Assembly (NCBI GenBank): GCA_963575745.1
Contig: CAUYUJ010015013.1
Location: 1-64,000 of the forward strand
Direction: 5' to 3'
DNA from: Prorocentrum cordatum
Taxonomy: Eukaryota > Sar > Dinophyceae > Prorocentrales > Prorocentraceae
DNA: 64,000 nucleotides
Shown here: one piece after another, positions 1 through 10,135 of the stretch
Numbering within the stretch: the stretch's first letter is position 1
Layout: every line of letters begins with the position of its first letter
Program-made: the position numbers and the translations under genes
The notes under the pieces: model-generated
The model's database searches: none
What the model saw: the letters and a program-made list of their open reading frames with translations, nothing else
What the model was told of the DNA's origin: nothing

Positions 1-505
1 ATAAAACCTGAGCTTGATGAGCCCCATGAGCCCAGAAGCCCAATGAGCCCCCGAAGCCCTAGGTTTGACCCCCATGAGTTCTATGGGCCGCATGGGCCCT
101 GTGAATATCATGAGCCCTATTTGCCAAATGAGGCCTATGAGGCGCATGAGCTCCATGAGCCCTATTAGCCCCATCAGCTCCATGAGCCCTAGGAGCCCCA
201 TTCGCCCTACGAGCCCTCTGGCCCATATGAGCCCTGCGGATCCTACGAGCCCTAGAAAAGCCCTATGGGCCCTATGAGCCACGCGGGCCCTCGGAGCCAA
301 TGGGCATATTAGCCCTATGAGCCCTATGCATGGGCCATATGAGCCCTATGAGCCTATAAGCCCTATGGGTCCTATGAGCCCTATAAGCCCGATGAGCCCT
401 CGGAGCCCTACGAGCTCATGTTCCATTTGAGCCCTGAGCCCTATGGGCCCTATGGGCCCCGTGAGCCATATATGAGGCCTTTGAGGCCTTTCAGCCCTAT
501 GAACC
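1..505 (+). repeat. Degenerate 9-bp tandem array (ATGAGCCCT)n
   Basis: The stretch is built from variants of ATGAGCCCT/ATGAGCCCC, so a 9-bp period keeps all frames open. One strand reads as repeated Met-Ser-Pro, the other as Gly-Leu-Ile/Met. The same repeat returns at 6,770-7,255 in this orientation and at 9,004-10,135 in the opposite one. It forms the 3' end of the methyltransferase gene on the minus strand. The open frames are a property of the period and I do not call a protein here. Confidence 0.9.
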
Positions 506-3500
506 TCGCGAGCCCTGTGCAAAGGTCCCATGAGCCCCGGGCAAGAGAGGTGGCCGACTGGTTGCCGACAGGCCGAGCGATGTCCGATCTTAATCCGCAC
601 GGAACTCAAGATCGGCTGCAAAACAGCGGCGAGAAGCGGAACTGGATACGCGTTGCCAGTCGCACAAGCAACATGGGCATCACTCGTGAAAGAACGCAGG
701 CTCTGCAAGGAAAACCCCTGCAGGGTGAGACGCTCACCTGCGCTCAAATAGCGGCAGACTTCGCGATGATTATGAGCCTTCGCTGCGCCCCCAGCCTTGA
801 GCAGGAAAATATGCCGATTGCTCCTCGTCAGTGTCATGCACACCTCAATGTTGACGGGGTCTTTGCAAACCCTGTTGTCACCTCTGTCCAAACAGAAGCA
901 ACAGATATCGGACTCCACATATTTGCCTTGAATGACTCCAGCAATAATGCGCTTCTCATAGTTTGCCAAATTCCGACGCATACTGGCAGTAAGGCTCTCC
1001 CGGGGAGTGACGGGCAAGGAATATGATATAAAATCCTGGTCGGGGTTGCAGCGCAAACAAACGATGGGCCCGATTTTCGGCCCACCCCCTCCGAAACCCA
1101 AACGGGTCTGACCCCAGGGCGATGGGAACGGGTATAGTTTAACCCATGGGTCCTTCAGAGGCCTCGGCCCGAAAGGAGCTAGCGGCTCAGGGATAGGGCC
1201 TGCTGCTACTCGAAGCCCCCGAAGAAACACTCGCGAGCGCTCCTGGGGGACCCCGTAGTCTTTGGCGGAGAGGACGACGTAGTCCCAGAAAAACTCTCGC
1301 ACTTCCACCTTCAACACATTGATGATCTGCTCAATGAAACTTTCGGATGCGCCCGCCTTGCCCAGGATTCCTCACGGGGGTATAAGGGGGGCGGCGTCAA
1401 AGCCGATTCTTTTTCTCAGCGAATCAAGTTTCCCGTTGGGGAACCCCCAACCAACCGAATCGTATGTTTTCTCCGAGAGGGCCTCTTAAAGCACACGTGG
1501 GGCACCCAGGATCCTTTGACATTCTCCAGCACGACGAAGAGAAGATGCCCGTCTTTGATTAGTTCGACAGCCCAGCACACGACGCGGCAGTAGATGTCCG
1601 ATCGCGGGTCCTCGGAAACGGCTCGGAGGCTACAGCTGCACTGGGCCCCCCCCCGCCCGGGCCAAAGCCCCGGGGGGAGAGAGGAGGGGCGCGTGGTAGA
1701 GGAAGAGGAGTGGGAGGAGGAGTAGGAGCAGGAACAGGAGTAAGAGGAGGAGGAGGAGGAGGAGGAGGAGGAGGAGGAGGAGGAGGAGGAGGAGGAGGAG
1801 GGGCTGCAGGAAGAGGAGGAGGAGGAGGAGGAGGAGGAGGAGGAGGAGGAGGAGGGGGAGGAGAAGGAGGAGGAGGAGGCGGAAGAGGAGGAGGAGGTGA
1901 TATGCGTGGTCCCACGGGCCCAACACACGCAACGATGTCTCCCTCCTGCCTCCTCCCTCCGAGGAGGAAAGGTGTGGAGGAGGAAAAGGATAATGAGGAG
2001 GATGGGGAGGGGCAGGAGGCTTACCGAAATATTAGGGGCCGAGCGCTCCTCCCTGCCCTTGCGCGGCCCCTGGGGCGACCACGGGGGGCACGGGGGCCCG
2101 GCGACCAGGCCGTCGCAGGGTCCCACGATCTGATGCAGCGGGACTTTCATGAGGTCACCGTGCTCCTTGCCCCCATCGCCCCCGTCGCGATGAGGGCGGG
2201 GGGGGGCGTGAAAAGGAAGGGGGAAGGGGCGGCAGGAACGGGGGGAGTGAACGGGGGCAGGGGGGAGGGGGGGCAGCGGCAGGGGCAGGGAGGAGAAGGG
2301 CAGGCGGGGTAGAGGGGGGAGGTGTGTTCGACCCTGATAGTCGCGTGGACCTTGCCCAACCGAGCGACTCCATGGCCCAGGTGGTCCGCGAGAACTGCCT
2401 TCAGCGAAAGGGGAGGGATCAATCGTTGTTCGCAGCTATCGCCTTTCCCCTGGTCATAATCAGAGTGAGGGGGCCGAACGGTCTTGCACTGTCGTTGCGG
2501 CGAGTGGCCGAAGTGAGGATCCGCAATGAGGATTATGTTTGTTGTCCTCGTCCCGGCGGGCGGGTCGCGGCCCGAGTGGGTTGCGGCGCCGGCGGGCCGC
2601 GGCGCGCGTCGGTCGCGGGCGGGTCGCGGCGCCGATGGGTCGCGGGTGGGTCGCGACGCGGTTGAGTCATTCGGCCCCGATCGGAAGTGAATCGTTCGGT
2701 CCCCTCGTTTTCGGAAATCCTTCGCTCGGCCCTGTCGGGGCTCGCTCGGGGGCCAGTCACTCCGTCCCCCCAGTGTTCGATCGGAGGCAAGTCGTTCGAT
2801 CCCCTCTGTCCCTCCGTTTTCGGTCGGAGGGGGGTCGTTCACTCACCCCCGACCGAACGCTGAGGGGGCCGAGCGATTCACCTCCGACCGAAAGCTGAGG
2901 GGGCCGAGCGACTCACTTCCACCCACAAATTGACGAGATTGAGCGACTCGCCTCCTCTTTCCTTTAGGCGAGCGTTTCCCCGCCCCCTCCGCCCTACTTC
3001 TAGGGGGGGCCGCTTCGTGATCACCTCGAGCGCGGGGCCGCCTCTGGGGGGGCCACTTCACCACGAGCTAATAGGTCGTCGCCCCACGCATCACCATCGC
3101 GCGGTGGTGCGAGAGGGCTCGGCGCCAAACGTTTCGATGCTGATAGGTCGTCGCCCCTAGCAACGACCCATTAGCAACGAAACGTCTGGCGCCGATTCCT
3201 CCCGCGTCACCCCAAATCATCATCACGCGGTGATGCGGGAGGGCCTTTACTGAAGACCTTTTCGCGCAGGAGGCCTCTGGGGCCTGGCCAGGGCCCTCTG
3301 TAACTGCCCCGGGAGCCGTTCGGGACGTCTTGGGGGCCATTTTGGGTTTCTTGAGCCATGGGGGCCCCATGGCCCCCACCGCGAAGATCTTCACTGAAGA
3401 TATTCGCGGGGCCTCTTGGGCCTGGCCAGGGGCCTCTGTAACTACCCCAGGAGCCCTTCGGGAACCCCAAAAGGCCCAGTCGCAAAGATCTTCAATGCTA

Positions 3501-3884
3501 ACATGTCGCGGCGCCCTTGAACTCCAACTTTGGGGCCCTCTTGGAGCCCCTCGTGGACCCCTCTCGGGGCCCTTCTTGGGGCCCCCCTGGCCCTCGGAAG
3601 GCCTTCCCCTCCGACCGAAAGTTGCAGGGGGCCGAGCGACTTGCCTCCTTCCTCCCTCGAAGGCGCGCGTCTCCTCCCTCCCTCCTTCCTCCCTCTGCGC
3701 GCCCCTCCAAAGCGGGCGTCTGGCGGGGCCGATGGGTCGCGGGCGGGTCTCGAGGCGGACGGGTCGCGGGCGGGTCGCAGGCGCCGCGCCCGCCCGCCCG
3801 CGTCCTCACTCTTATCTCTTATCCTTACGGAGTGCTACGTATTTGTCCTCTGCCTCCCTCTTTTCGTCCTCCTCCCCCTCCACT

Positions 3885-3916
<32 letters not shown>

Positions 3917-4741
3917 CTGATCCGTCTCCAAATCCCACCGTGTCACCTCCCCCCCCTCGTCTTTCTTCCTCGTTTCACCTCATACACCTGGTTGGGGGAG
4001 GCCCTCTTGTTCGGGCCTCGTGCGCTGTCTCGAGGTCGTATGCGTACCGAGCCTCATATTCGACCCCGATCTTCTCAAGAGCGTGACCGCATCCGTCGAT
4101 GCCGACGCACGGCATCGCCACAATGATGGGGCGCGCGAGCTTTCTCTTGCTGAGCTCTGTAGCAGCCTGCAGGGCTAGTGAAACGCAGATCGCTGATGGC
4201 ACTGAAAATGTTTGTGCATGTGGTTTTGTTTGTTGCGGTGCCTGTCCCATATTCATCTGCGGCTCGGGGGTCAATCTGATGATCGACTCGACCTTGTCTT
4301 CCCAAGTGGGGCCGGCGTGGCTGATGCGTGCGCGCGGGGAGGGTGGCATCTTGCTGGGGAGCGAACGGCGCGGCAGCCTGCAAACGTCCAAGCCAAACGC
4401 TATGACGTTCAATGCTGCAAGTGTAATCTCCAGCCCGTCATCCACCTGCCTGCCTCCGCCTCCTCTTACCTCCCCTCCTCCTCCTCCTCCTCCTCCTCCT
4501 CCTCCTCCTCCTTCTCCCCCTCCTCCCCCATCCTCCTCCTGTGCCTCCTCCTCCCTCCCCCTCCTCCTCCTCCTCGTCCTCCTCCTCCCTCCTCCTGTTC
4601 GTCCCCCTCATCTTCCTCCTCCTCATCCTCCTCATCATCATCGTCATCATCATCAACATCATCATTAGCATCATCATCAGCATCACCATCTTCATCATCA
4701 TTATCATCATCATCGTCGTCGTCTTCGTCGTCGTCGTCAGT

Positions 4742-4774
<33 letters not shown>

Positions 4775-5636
4775 GTCATCATCATCATCATCATCAACAT
4801 CAGCATCAGCATCATCATCATCATCACCATCCTCATCCTCATCCTCATCATCATCAGCATCATCATCATCATCCCCCTCCCCCTCCCCCTCCTCCTTCTC
4901 CCCCTCCTCCTTCTCCTTCTCATCCTCCTCCTGCTCCTACTCCTACTCCTACTCCTGCTCCTGCTCCTATTCCTACTCCTTCCCCTCCTCTTCCTTCCCC
5001 TCCTCCCCCCTTGTGTTCTTTCATTCTCCCCCTGTTCCTCCTCTTTCTCCTCTTTCTCCTCCTCCTCCTCCTCCTCCTCCTCCTCCTCCTCCTCCTCTCC
5101 ATTCTCCCGCTCCTCCTTTTCCTGCACCTCCTGCTCCTGCTGCGCCTCCTCTCCCTCCCCCTCCTCCTTCTCGGCCATCGGTTTCACGCCCTCCGCCCCC
5201 CCCCCCTCCTCGCCCTTTTCCCCGAGCGCGGAGGGGGGGGTTCATTTGCATTCCGTTGCATTCCATTTCACTCGGCCTCCTCCTCCTCCTCCTTTTCCTC
5301 CTCTTCCTCCTCCTCCCCCTCCTCTTCCTCCTGATCCTCCGTCTCCTCCTCATGTTCCTTCTCCCCCTTCCTCATTGCCGCCGCCGCTCAGGAGGGCGAA
5401 GCTGGGCTTTCCACCCGGGGCGTTAAATCGGTTCGCGAGCGCCTCTGCAAACGGGATGCGGCCTCAAGTCCCTGCAGCGTCAGCGAGGCGAGTCGCGCCA
5501 TCATACTCAGCATGTGATCCTCGGGACGTGGGGGGGTCTGGGTTTTCGGCCTCGAGCGCTTCTCAGGGGAAAGTCCACAGGGTTCTGCCTTCCTCTTCCG
5601 CTGCGGCGTCGCATCTGCTGCAGGAGACGCGTCCAT
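346..5636 (-). CDS. DNA (cytosine-5) methyltransferase, multi-exon
   Basis: This gene encodes an enzyme that would transfer a methyl group from S-adenosylmethionine to C5 of cytosine in nuclear DNA. I propose six exons. Exon 1, 5636-5415, begins at an ATG, encodes 74 residues with basic stretches (PQRKRK, SPEKRSRPK) that look like nuclear-localisation signals, and ends at a GT donor. Exon 2, 4445 to about 4000, follows a CAG acceptor in the same phase and holds motif I (PIIVAMPCVGIDGCGHAL). Exon 3, 2165-2025, holds motif IV with the catalytic Cys (AGPPCPPWS) and ends at GTAAGC. Exon 4, 1610-1506, holds motif VI (VVLENVKG). Exon 5, 1356-1144, holds motif VIII (DYGVPQERSRVFLRG). Exon 6, from 1035, holds motifs IX/X (LSAGERLTLQGF, ATGNAYPVPLL). 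Motif order is normal. Phases agree at all joins except exon 2/3, where a short exon may be missing. The catalytic part ends near 600; the last ~80 codons run into the 9-bp array, which supplies the stop at 346. Intron 5/6 is a multiple of three without stops and could be retained. The family is certain from the motifs; the exon joins are inferred. Confidence 0.8.
1737..1905 (+). repeat. (GAG)n purine tract in methyltransferase intron
   Basis: A nearly pure G/A stretch with GAG/GGA phase occupies most of the intron between exons 3 and 4 of the methyltransferase. On the coding strand it is polypyrimidine and ends close to the 3' splice site. Open frames across it encode only poly-Ser, poly-Leu, poly-Pro or poly-Gly. 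Confidence 0.9.
2545..2935 (+). repeat. GC-rich degenerate repeats inside the large methyltransferase intron
   Basis: From 2,560 to 2,665 there are repeated GGGTCGCGGGCGGGTCGC-type units. These recur at 3,720-3,830 and 10,455-10,575. From about 2,690 to 2,935, units carrying TTCGGTCGGAG and its complement CTCCGACCGAA alternate, so the right part is inverted relative to the left around 2,845. No coding exon was recognised. Confidence 0.6.
3100..3235 (+). mobile_element. Foldback (MITE-like) inverted repeat
   Basis: The left arm (about 3,105-3,160, with GGCGCCAAACGTTTCG) is the imperfect reverse complement of the right arm (about 3,176-3,235, with CGAAACGTCTGGCGCC). The arms meet at a central GGTCGTCGCCCCTAGCAACG hairpin. 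There is no open frame, and it lies in the large methyltransferase intron. It could be a small non-autonomous transposon or a secondary inverted duplication. Confidence 0.65.
3245..3490 (+). repeat. Tandem duplication, ~140-bp unit
   Basis: Two diverged copies share GGCCTGGCCAGGG, CCTCTGTAACT and CAGGAGCCCTTCGGGA blocks in the same order, each preceded by a GAAGA(T/C)CTT segment. They lie about 140 bp apart in the large methyltransferase intron. No gene. Confidence 0.7.
3720..3830 (+). repeat. Dispersed GC-rich repeat, copy 1
   Basis: The segment GCGGGGCCGATGGGTCGCGG, a second GGGTCGCGG block, GCGCCGCGCCCGC and a CTC(A/G)CTCTTATC end recur in the same order and orientation at about 10,455-10,575. 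The shared length of about 110 bp argues for a dispersed element and not chance GC richness. Confidence 0.75.
4475..5375 (+). repeat. (CTC)n / (ATC)n / (CTC)n tract filling methyltransferase intron 1
   Basis: Pyrimidine CTC runs at about 4,475-4,640 and 4,880-5,375 flank a compound (ATC)/(GTC) stretch at about 4,635-4,880. It occupies most of the proposed intron between exon 1 (5636-5415) and exon 2 (4445 onward), so this intron is purine-rich on the coding strand, unlike intron 3. Long frames across it are poly-Ser, poly-Pro or poly-Met/Arg and are not genes. Confidence 0.9.
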
Positions 5637-6012
5637 GTCGGCCTCGGGGCCGTCGGGACCGCCGAAGCAAGTTGAGAATGCCTCGAGAGCAAAGGCTGCA
5701 GTCACCTCTCTCTCCCTCTCTCCTTCTCTCCGCCCCCCGTCCAATCCCCCCCCGTCGCCCTTCTTTCCCCCTTTCTTCCCTTCGTTCCTGCATGTCCATG
5801 CCCCGTATGTCCGCGCCCGTCCCCCCCCCCATGCTGGCCGCGGGAGGCACGCGGCCGCCTCTGCCGCCGAGACGCAAGGCGAGCTCGGGGGGGATGGCGG
5901 GGCACGCGTGCGGACAGGGCAACGGGGCGAAGGCTGCATTGGTCTAAACTCCCGGGGGCGGGGGGCGGGGCGCCATGCCCCCCCTGGGGGAGGGGGCCGT
6001 ACAGACGTCGGG

Positions 6013-6206
6013 GACACATGCCGGACATATGCCGGACATGTGCCGGACATATGCCGGACATGTGCCGGACATGTGCCGGACATATGCCGGACATATGCCG
6101 TACAGATACGACATGTCCGGCACATGTCCGGCATATGTCCGGCATATGTCCGGCAGATGTCCGGCATATGTCCGGCATATGTCCGGCATATGTCCGGCAT
6201 ATGTCC
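6013..6206 (+). repeat. Large inverted array of an 11-bp unit
   Basis: About eight tandem copies of ACATATGCCGG/ACATGTGCCGG (6,013-6,099) face about nine copies of the reverse complement CCGGCATATGT (6,110-6,206) across a spacer of about 10 bp. Arms of about 90 bp could pair almost completely. Each unit also contains the palindromes CATATG or ACATGT and CCGG. Because 11 is not a multiple of three, all frames read an 11-residue peptide repeat, which I regard as spurious. Confidence 0.95.
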
Positions 6207-6299
6207 GACGCCGTGCCCCCGGAGGGTTTGTCGGCACCGGGGCGACAGGGGGCCCGGGGGACGGCGGGTCGGGGGTCGATGAAGGGGAGCATGGAGGAT

Positions 6300-6765
6300 G
6301 AGGAGAAGGAAAAGGAACGCGATGGAATGTTGATCGGGGGAGGACGAGGATGAGGAGGAGGAGCAGGAGGAGGATGAGGAGGAGCAAGAGGAGGAGGAGG
6401 GGGAGAAGCAGGAGGAGGAGGAGGAGGGGCAGGAGGAGGAGGAGGAGGAGGAGGGTGTTCAGGAGGAGGAGGAGGGAGGACGGGAGGAGGAGGAGGAGAA
6501 CGAGAGAGGAGGAGGCGGAGGAGGAGGAGGAGGAAGAGTGGGGGGAGCGGGGAGGAGAGGAGGAGGAGGAGGAGGAGCAGGAGGCAGAGGAGGAGGCGGA
6601 GGAGGAGATGGAGGGGAGAAGAGGAGGAGGAGGAGGAGAGGAGGGAGGAGGAAGGAGGAGGACGCTGAGGAGGCAAGAGGAGGCAAAAGGAGGAGGAGGA
6701 GGAGGAGATGGAGGAGGAGGAAGAGGAGGAGGAGGAGGAGGAGGAGGAGGAGGAGGAGGAGGACC
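6300..6765 (+). repeat. Purine (GAG/GGA) tract
   Basis: About 465 bp of almost uninterrupted G and A with GAGGAG phase, directly followed by the 9-bp array at 6,770. No coding evidence. Confidence 0.9.
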
Positions 6766-6769
6766 CCTT

Positions 6770-7255
6770 ATGAGCCCTATGCGCCCGAGGATTTCCATGA
6801 ACCCTCTAAGCCCCACGAGCCTTATGAGCTTTAGAAACCCTATCAGCCCTATGAGCCCTGTGCACCTTCTGAGACCTTATGAGCCCTATGAGTCCGATGT
6901 GCCCCATGAGCCCTATGAGCCCGATGACCCCTACGAGACCTATGAGCCGCATGAGCCCTGCGAGCTTGATGAGCCCCATGCGCCCCATGAGCCCTGTGAG
7001 GCCCATTAGCTCTATGAGCCCTATACCAGCCCTGTCAGCCCGATGAGCCCCATGAGCCTTATGAGCCCGATGTTTCCTATGAGCATTAGGAGCCCTATGA
7101 ACCCTATGAGCCCTATGAGGCACATGAGCCCTATGAGCCCTATGAGCATGAACGCTTTCATCCCTATGAGCCTTCGGAACCCTACGAGAAAATGCCCCCC
7201 CATGAGCCCTGCATGCCCTATGAGCACTGTGAACCCTGGGAGCCCTAGAAGTGTT
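6770..7255 (+). repeat. 9-bp tandem array, second block
   Basis: Degenerate ATGAGCCCT units in the same orientation as positions 1-505. It begins exactly where the GAG tract ends and decays into unique AT-rich sequence at about 7,260. Confidence 0.9.
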
Positions 7256-8161
7256 AAAGGCGACGCGCAGCGAACCAGTACAATTGTGCATATGTAAGTA
7301 TCGATGTACACCTGTTCGGGTATGACTATGAACCGCCGGCGTGTACATATATATGAATATATGTGTACATCTATATACACACATATATAACGATATTCGA
7401 ATGCAAAGACTGGTGCGTGCGCGTCCCATGCACGTAGCAGTTGGTGTCCGAAGTGGGCCCTTTAGATCCTGTGTTGCCCATGTCAGGAGCCAGCGTCTAT
7501 AGGCGCACCCTTGGGCCCGACAGGGTTCGCGGGCTGCGATGTCTGGCGCCTGCATGGGTTATATCCACGTATACATAAACAGTGTGCATGTAAACGACTT
7601 ATATATCGTGCCCTCTCTCTCACACAAGCTCAGTATTGTTTCGTGTGTTTAAATGTGTCCACGTGTATACATATGCACAAAACTATAACACTATACCCGC
7701 TTCCTCGCATGCATACGTGTAAATGCTCACATCTACATAGCGGCCCATATGAAGTTACCCGTCTGTGTTATATACATACGCTGTTCCCTCTGGAACGCAA
7801 GCCTGTCCCCTCTTGTTATCGCTTCCATCCATGTTAATCGTCATTACTTGAATGCATACATATTCATATATGTGTATACACATATATGTATGGTTGTGTT
7901 TAGCGTGTATGAAATTATGTACATATGCATATATACATACTTATATAATGGTCAGTGCAGGCTTTCCAGGCGATACCAGCCCAACAGTTTTCAAGCTCAG
8001 TCGCGGTGGGAAGGGTGTCGCTTTGGGAGGGGATTTATATATACATAGTTAGCTGCTATTATATCAGTACCTTTGGAACGCTCTCACGCACTCCCTTTGT
8101 TCCGCGTCTGTATATATGTATATAATTGAACCGATCTCGTTTCTCGCGCTCGCTCCATCCC

Positions 8162-8193
<32 letters not shown>

Positions 8194-8760
8194 GCCCGCC
8201 TTGCCAACGTATGTACATGTGCACATGCGTATATAACCGAACAACTATGATCAGGAATTCGAGCCATATGGATGGAACTATACGTGTACAATATGGATAT
8301 GTATATATGTATACATGTACGCATGTACTTCGTAACTAAGCAGATGCGTACATCGATATGCCTTGCCCGCCAGGCTGTCTGGCTGCATGCCAGCTGCTCG
8401 TGCATTCCATTTGCCGCGTGCATGATATGCACGAGTATCTGGCACGCAGTCAAGCAGTCTGGCGGACAAACGAAAATCGATGCATCGATATAGTGTTTGT
8501 CAGGTACCTTCTATACAAACAGATAAAGGGTGGGAGGGGGGGTTGCGTTCGGTCTCCCGTTTTATCGCTGTCTCTCTCTCTCTCTCTCTATCTCTCTCTA
8601 TATATATTCACATATTCGAATACACGCATGTGTGGATTCACGATGTATGCATCTATATACCCAGTAAACATGAAGATGTGAATGTGTTACCGTTACATAC
8701 ACAAATACCCATGTACCCCTATATTTGCACGGTGCATCGCAGGAATGATATGAGCGGCGG
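7256..8760. other. AT-rich, gene-less stretch with microsatellites
   Basis: The composition drops sharply in GC compared with its surroundings. The sequence is rich in alternating ATATAC/ATGTAT words, with (CT)n at about 8,158-8,193 and 8,568-8,602. I see no splice-bounded exon, RNA gene or repeat element with defined ends. The short open frames are rich in Cys, His and Tyr, as expected from ACAT/TATA repeats. Confidence 0.6.
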
Positions 8761-8896
8761 CCACCTGGAGCGCGTTGGAGGGGGGAAGGCGGGGGCGGGG
8801 AGGGCGAGCACGCCGCGGCGGGTGCCGCGCGCGCGTCGCCCATTACAGCTTTGTGTTTATAACGATTCCGTTCCCATCCCCATTCTTCGTTCCCTC

Positions 8897-9003
8897 TCCT
8901 CCTCCTCCTCCTCCTCCTCCCCTTCCTCCTCCTCCTCCTCCTCCTTCTCCTCGCCCCCCTCCTCCTCCTCCGTTTCCTCCTGTTTCTCTTCGTCCCCCTC
9001 TTC
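8897..9003 (+). repeat. (CTC)n pyrimidine tract
   Basis: CTCCTC runs with a few CCC and TTC interruptions, immediately followed by the inverted 9-bp array. This is the same neighbour relationship as at 6,765/6,770. Confidence 0.85.
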
Positions 9004-9210
9004 AGATGGCTCATAGGGTTCATGTGGTCCATATGGCTCATAGGGCTCAGAGGGCCCATGGGCCCATGGGACTCACGGGGCCCATAGGGCTCAGAAGGCT
9101 CGGAGGGCGCAGAGAGCTCAGAGGGCCCGCAGGGCTCGTGAGGGTCACGGGGCTCAAAGGCCTCATAGGGCGCATATGGTGCACAGAGCTCATAGGGTGT
9201 GTGTGTGTGT

Positions 9211-9247
<37 letters not shown>

Positions 9248-9743
9248 TGCGGCTCGCATGGCTCATAGGGCCCATAGGGCTTATAGGCGCCATACGGCTC
9301 AGAGGGCTGGCTCATTGGGTTCAAAGGGCTCCGAGGGCTCATAGGGTTCAGAGGTCCCACGGGGCCCACCATGCGCATGAGGCTCATAGGGCTCGTGGGG
9401 CTCATGCGGCTCATATGGGTCATGGGGCTCACAGGGCTCTGCGTGGGGGCTCATTGGACTCGTGAGGCTCATATGGCTCATAAGCATCATGAGGCGCAGA
9501 GTGCTTCGAGGGCTCATAGGGCTCAGAGGGCTCGCGAGGTCCATAGGGTTCAAAGGCCCCCTAGGGGTCATAGGGCATTGGGTTCATAGGGAGCATCGGC
9601 TTATAGGGCTCATAAGCTCGCAGGGCTCCGAGGGCTCATGGTTCATATTGGGCTAATAGGTTTTTTGATGTTGTCAACAAGAGATGCGTCGTGCTAAAGT
9701 TGTGCCCGGTGAGGCTCCTTGGGCCACTCAATAGAGGCCCCCA

Positions 9744-9776
<33 letters not shown>

Positions 9777-10135
9777 TATAGAAGACGACCCCCAAGGCTC
9801 ATAGGTCTCATGAGGTTCATAGGGCCCAGATGGCTCATGGGTTTTATAGAGCTCATAGGGCTGATACGGCCTATATAAGGCACATGCGACTCATGGGCTC
9901 ATAGGGCGCATAGGGCCCATGAAGCTCATAGGGCTCAGAGGGCCCATGTTGCTCATAGGGCCCATGGGGCCCCTGGGGCTCAGAGGGCTGCATGGGGGCT
10001 CATAGGACTCATAAGGCTCATGCGGCTCATGGGGCTCATACGGCTCAGAGGGCTCAGAAAGCTCATGGGGCCCACAGGGCTCGTAAAGCTCATTTGGCTC
10101 GCAGGCCTCATAGGGCTCATGAGGGGCTCTCTCTA
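9004..10135 (-). repeat. 9-bp tandem array in inverted orientation
   Basis: GGGCTCATA units (the reverse complement of the array at 1-505) run from 9,004 to about 9,660 and from 9,790 to about 10,135. They are interrupted by (TG)n(TA)n at 9,200-9,245, by a unique segment at 9,661-9,740, and by (TA)n at 9,747-9,775. Repeated Gly-Leu-Ile frames are a consequence of the period. Confidence 0.9.

Noticed and set aside
3335-3356. GCCATTTTGGG...CTTGAGCC as a fourth spliced-leader relic
   Set aside because: The two parts are in the wrong relative order and orientation for a leader; matches are short and sit in a GC-rich duplicated block.
4212-5947. Open frames of 400-470 codons across the CTC/ATC tract
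   Set aside because: They are poly-Ser, poly-Pro, poly-Ile/Leu products of triplet repeats. The same DNA lies in an intron of the methyltransferase on the other strand.
5990-6206. 11-bp array as a CRISPR array
   Set aside because: There are no spacers between units, the arms are inverted, and the genome is eukaryotic.
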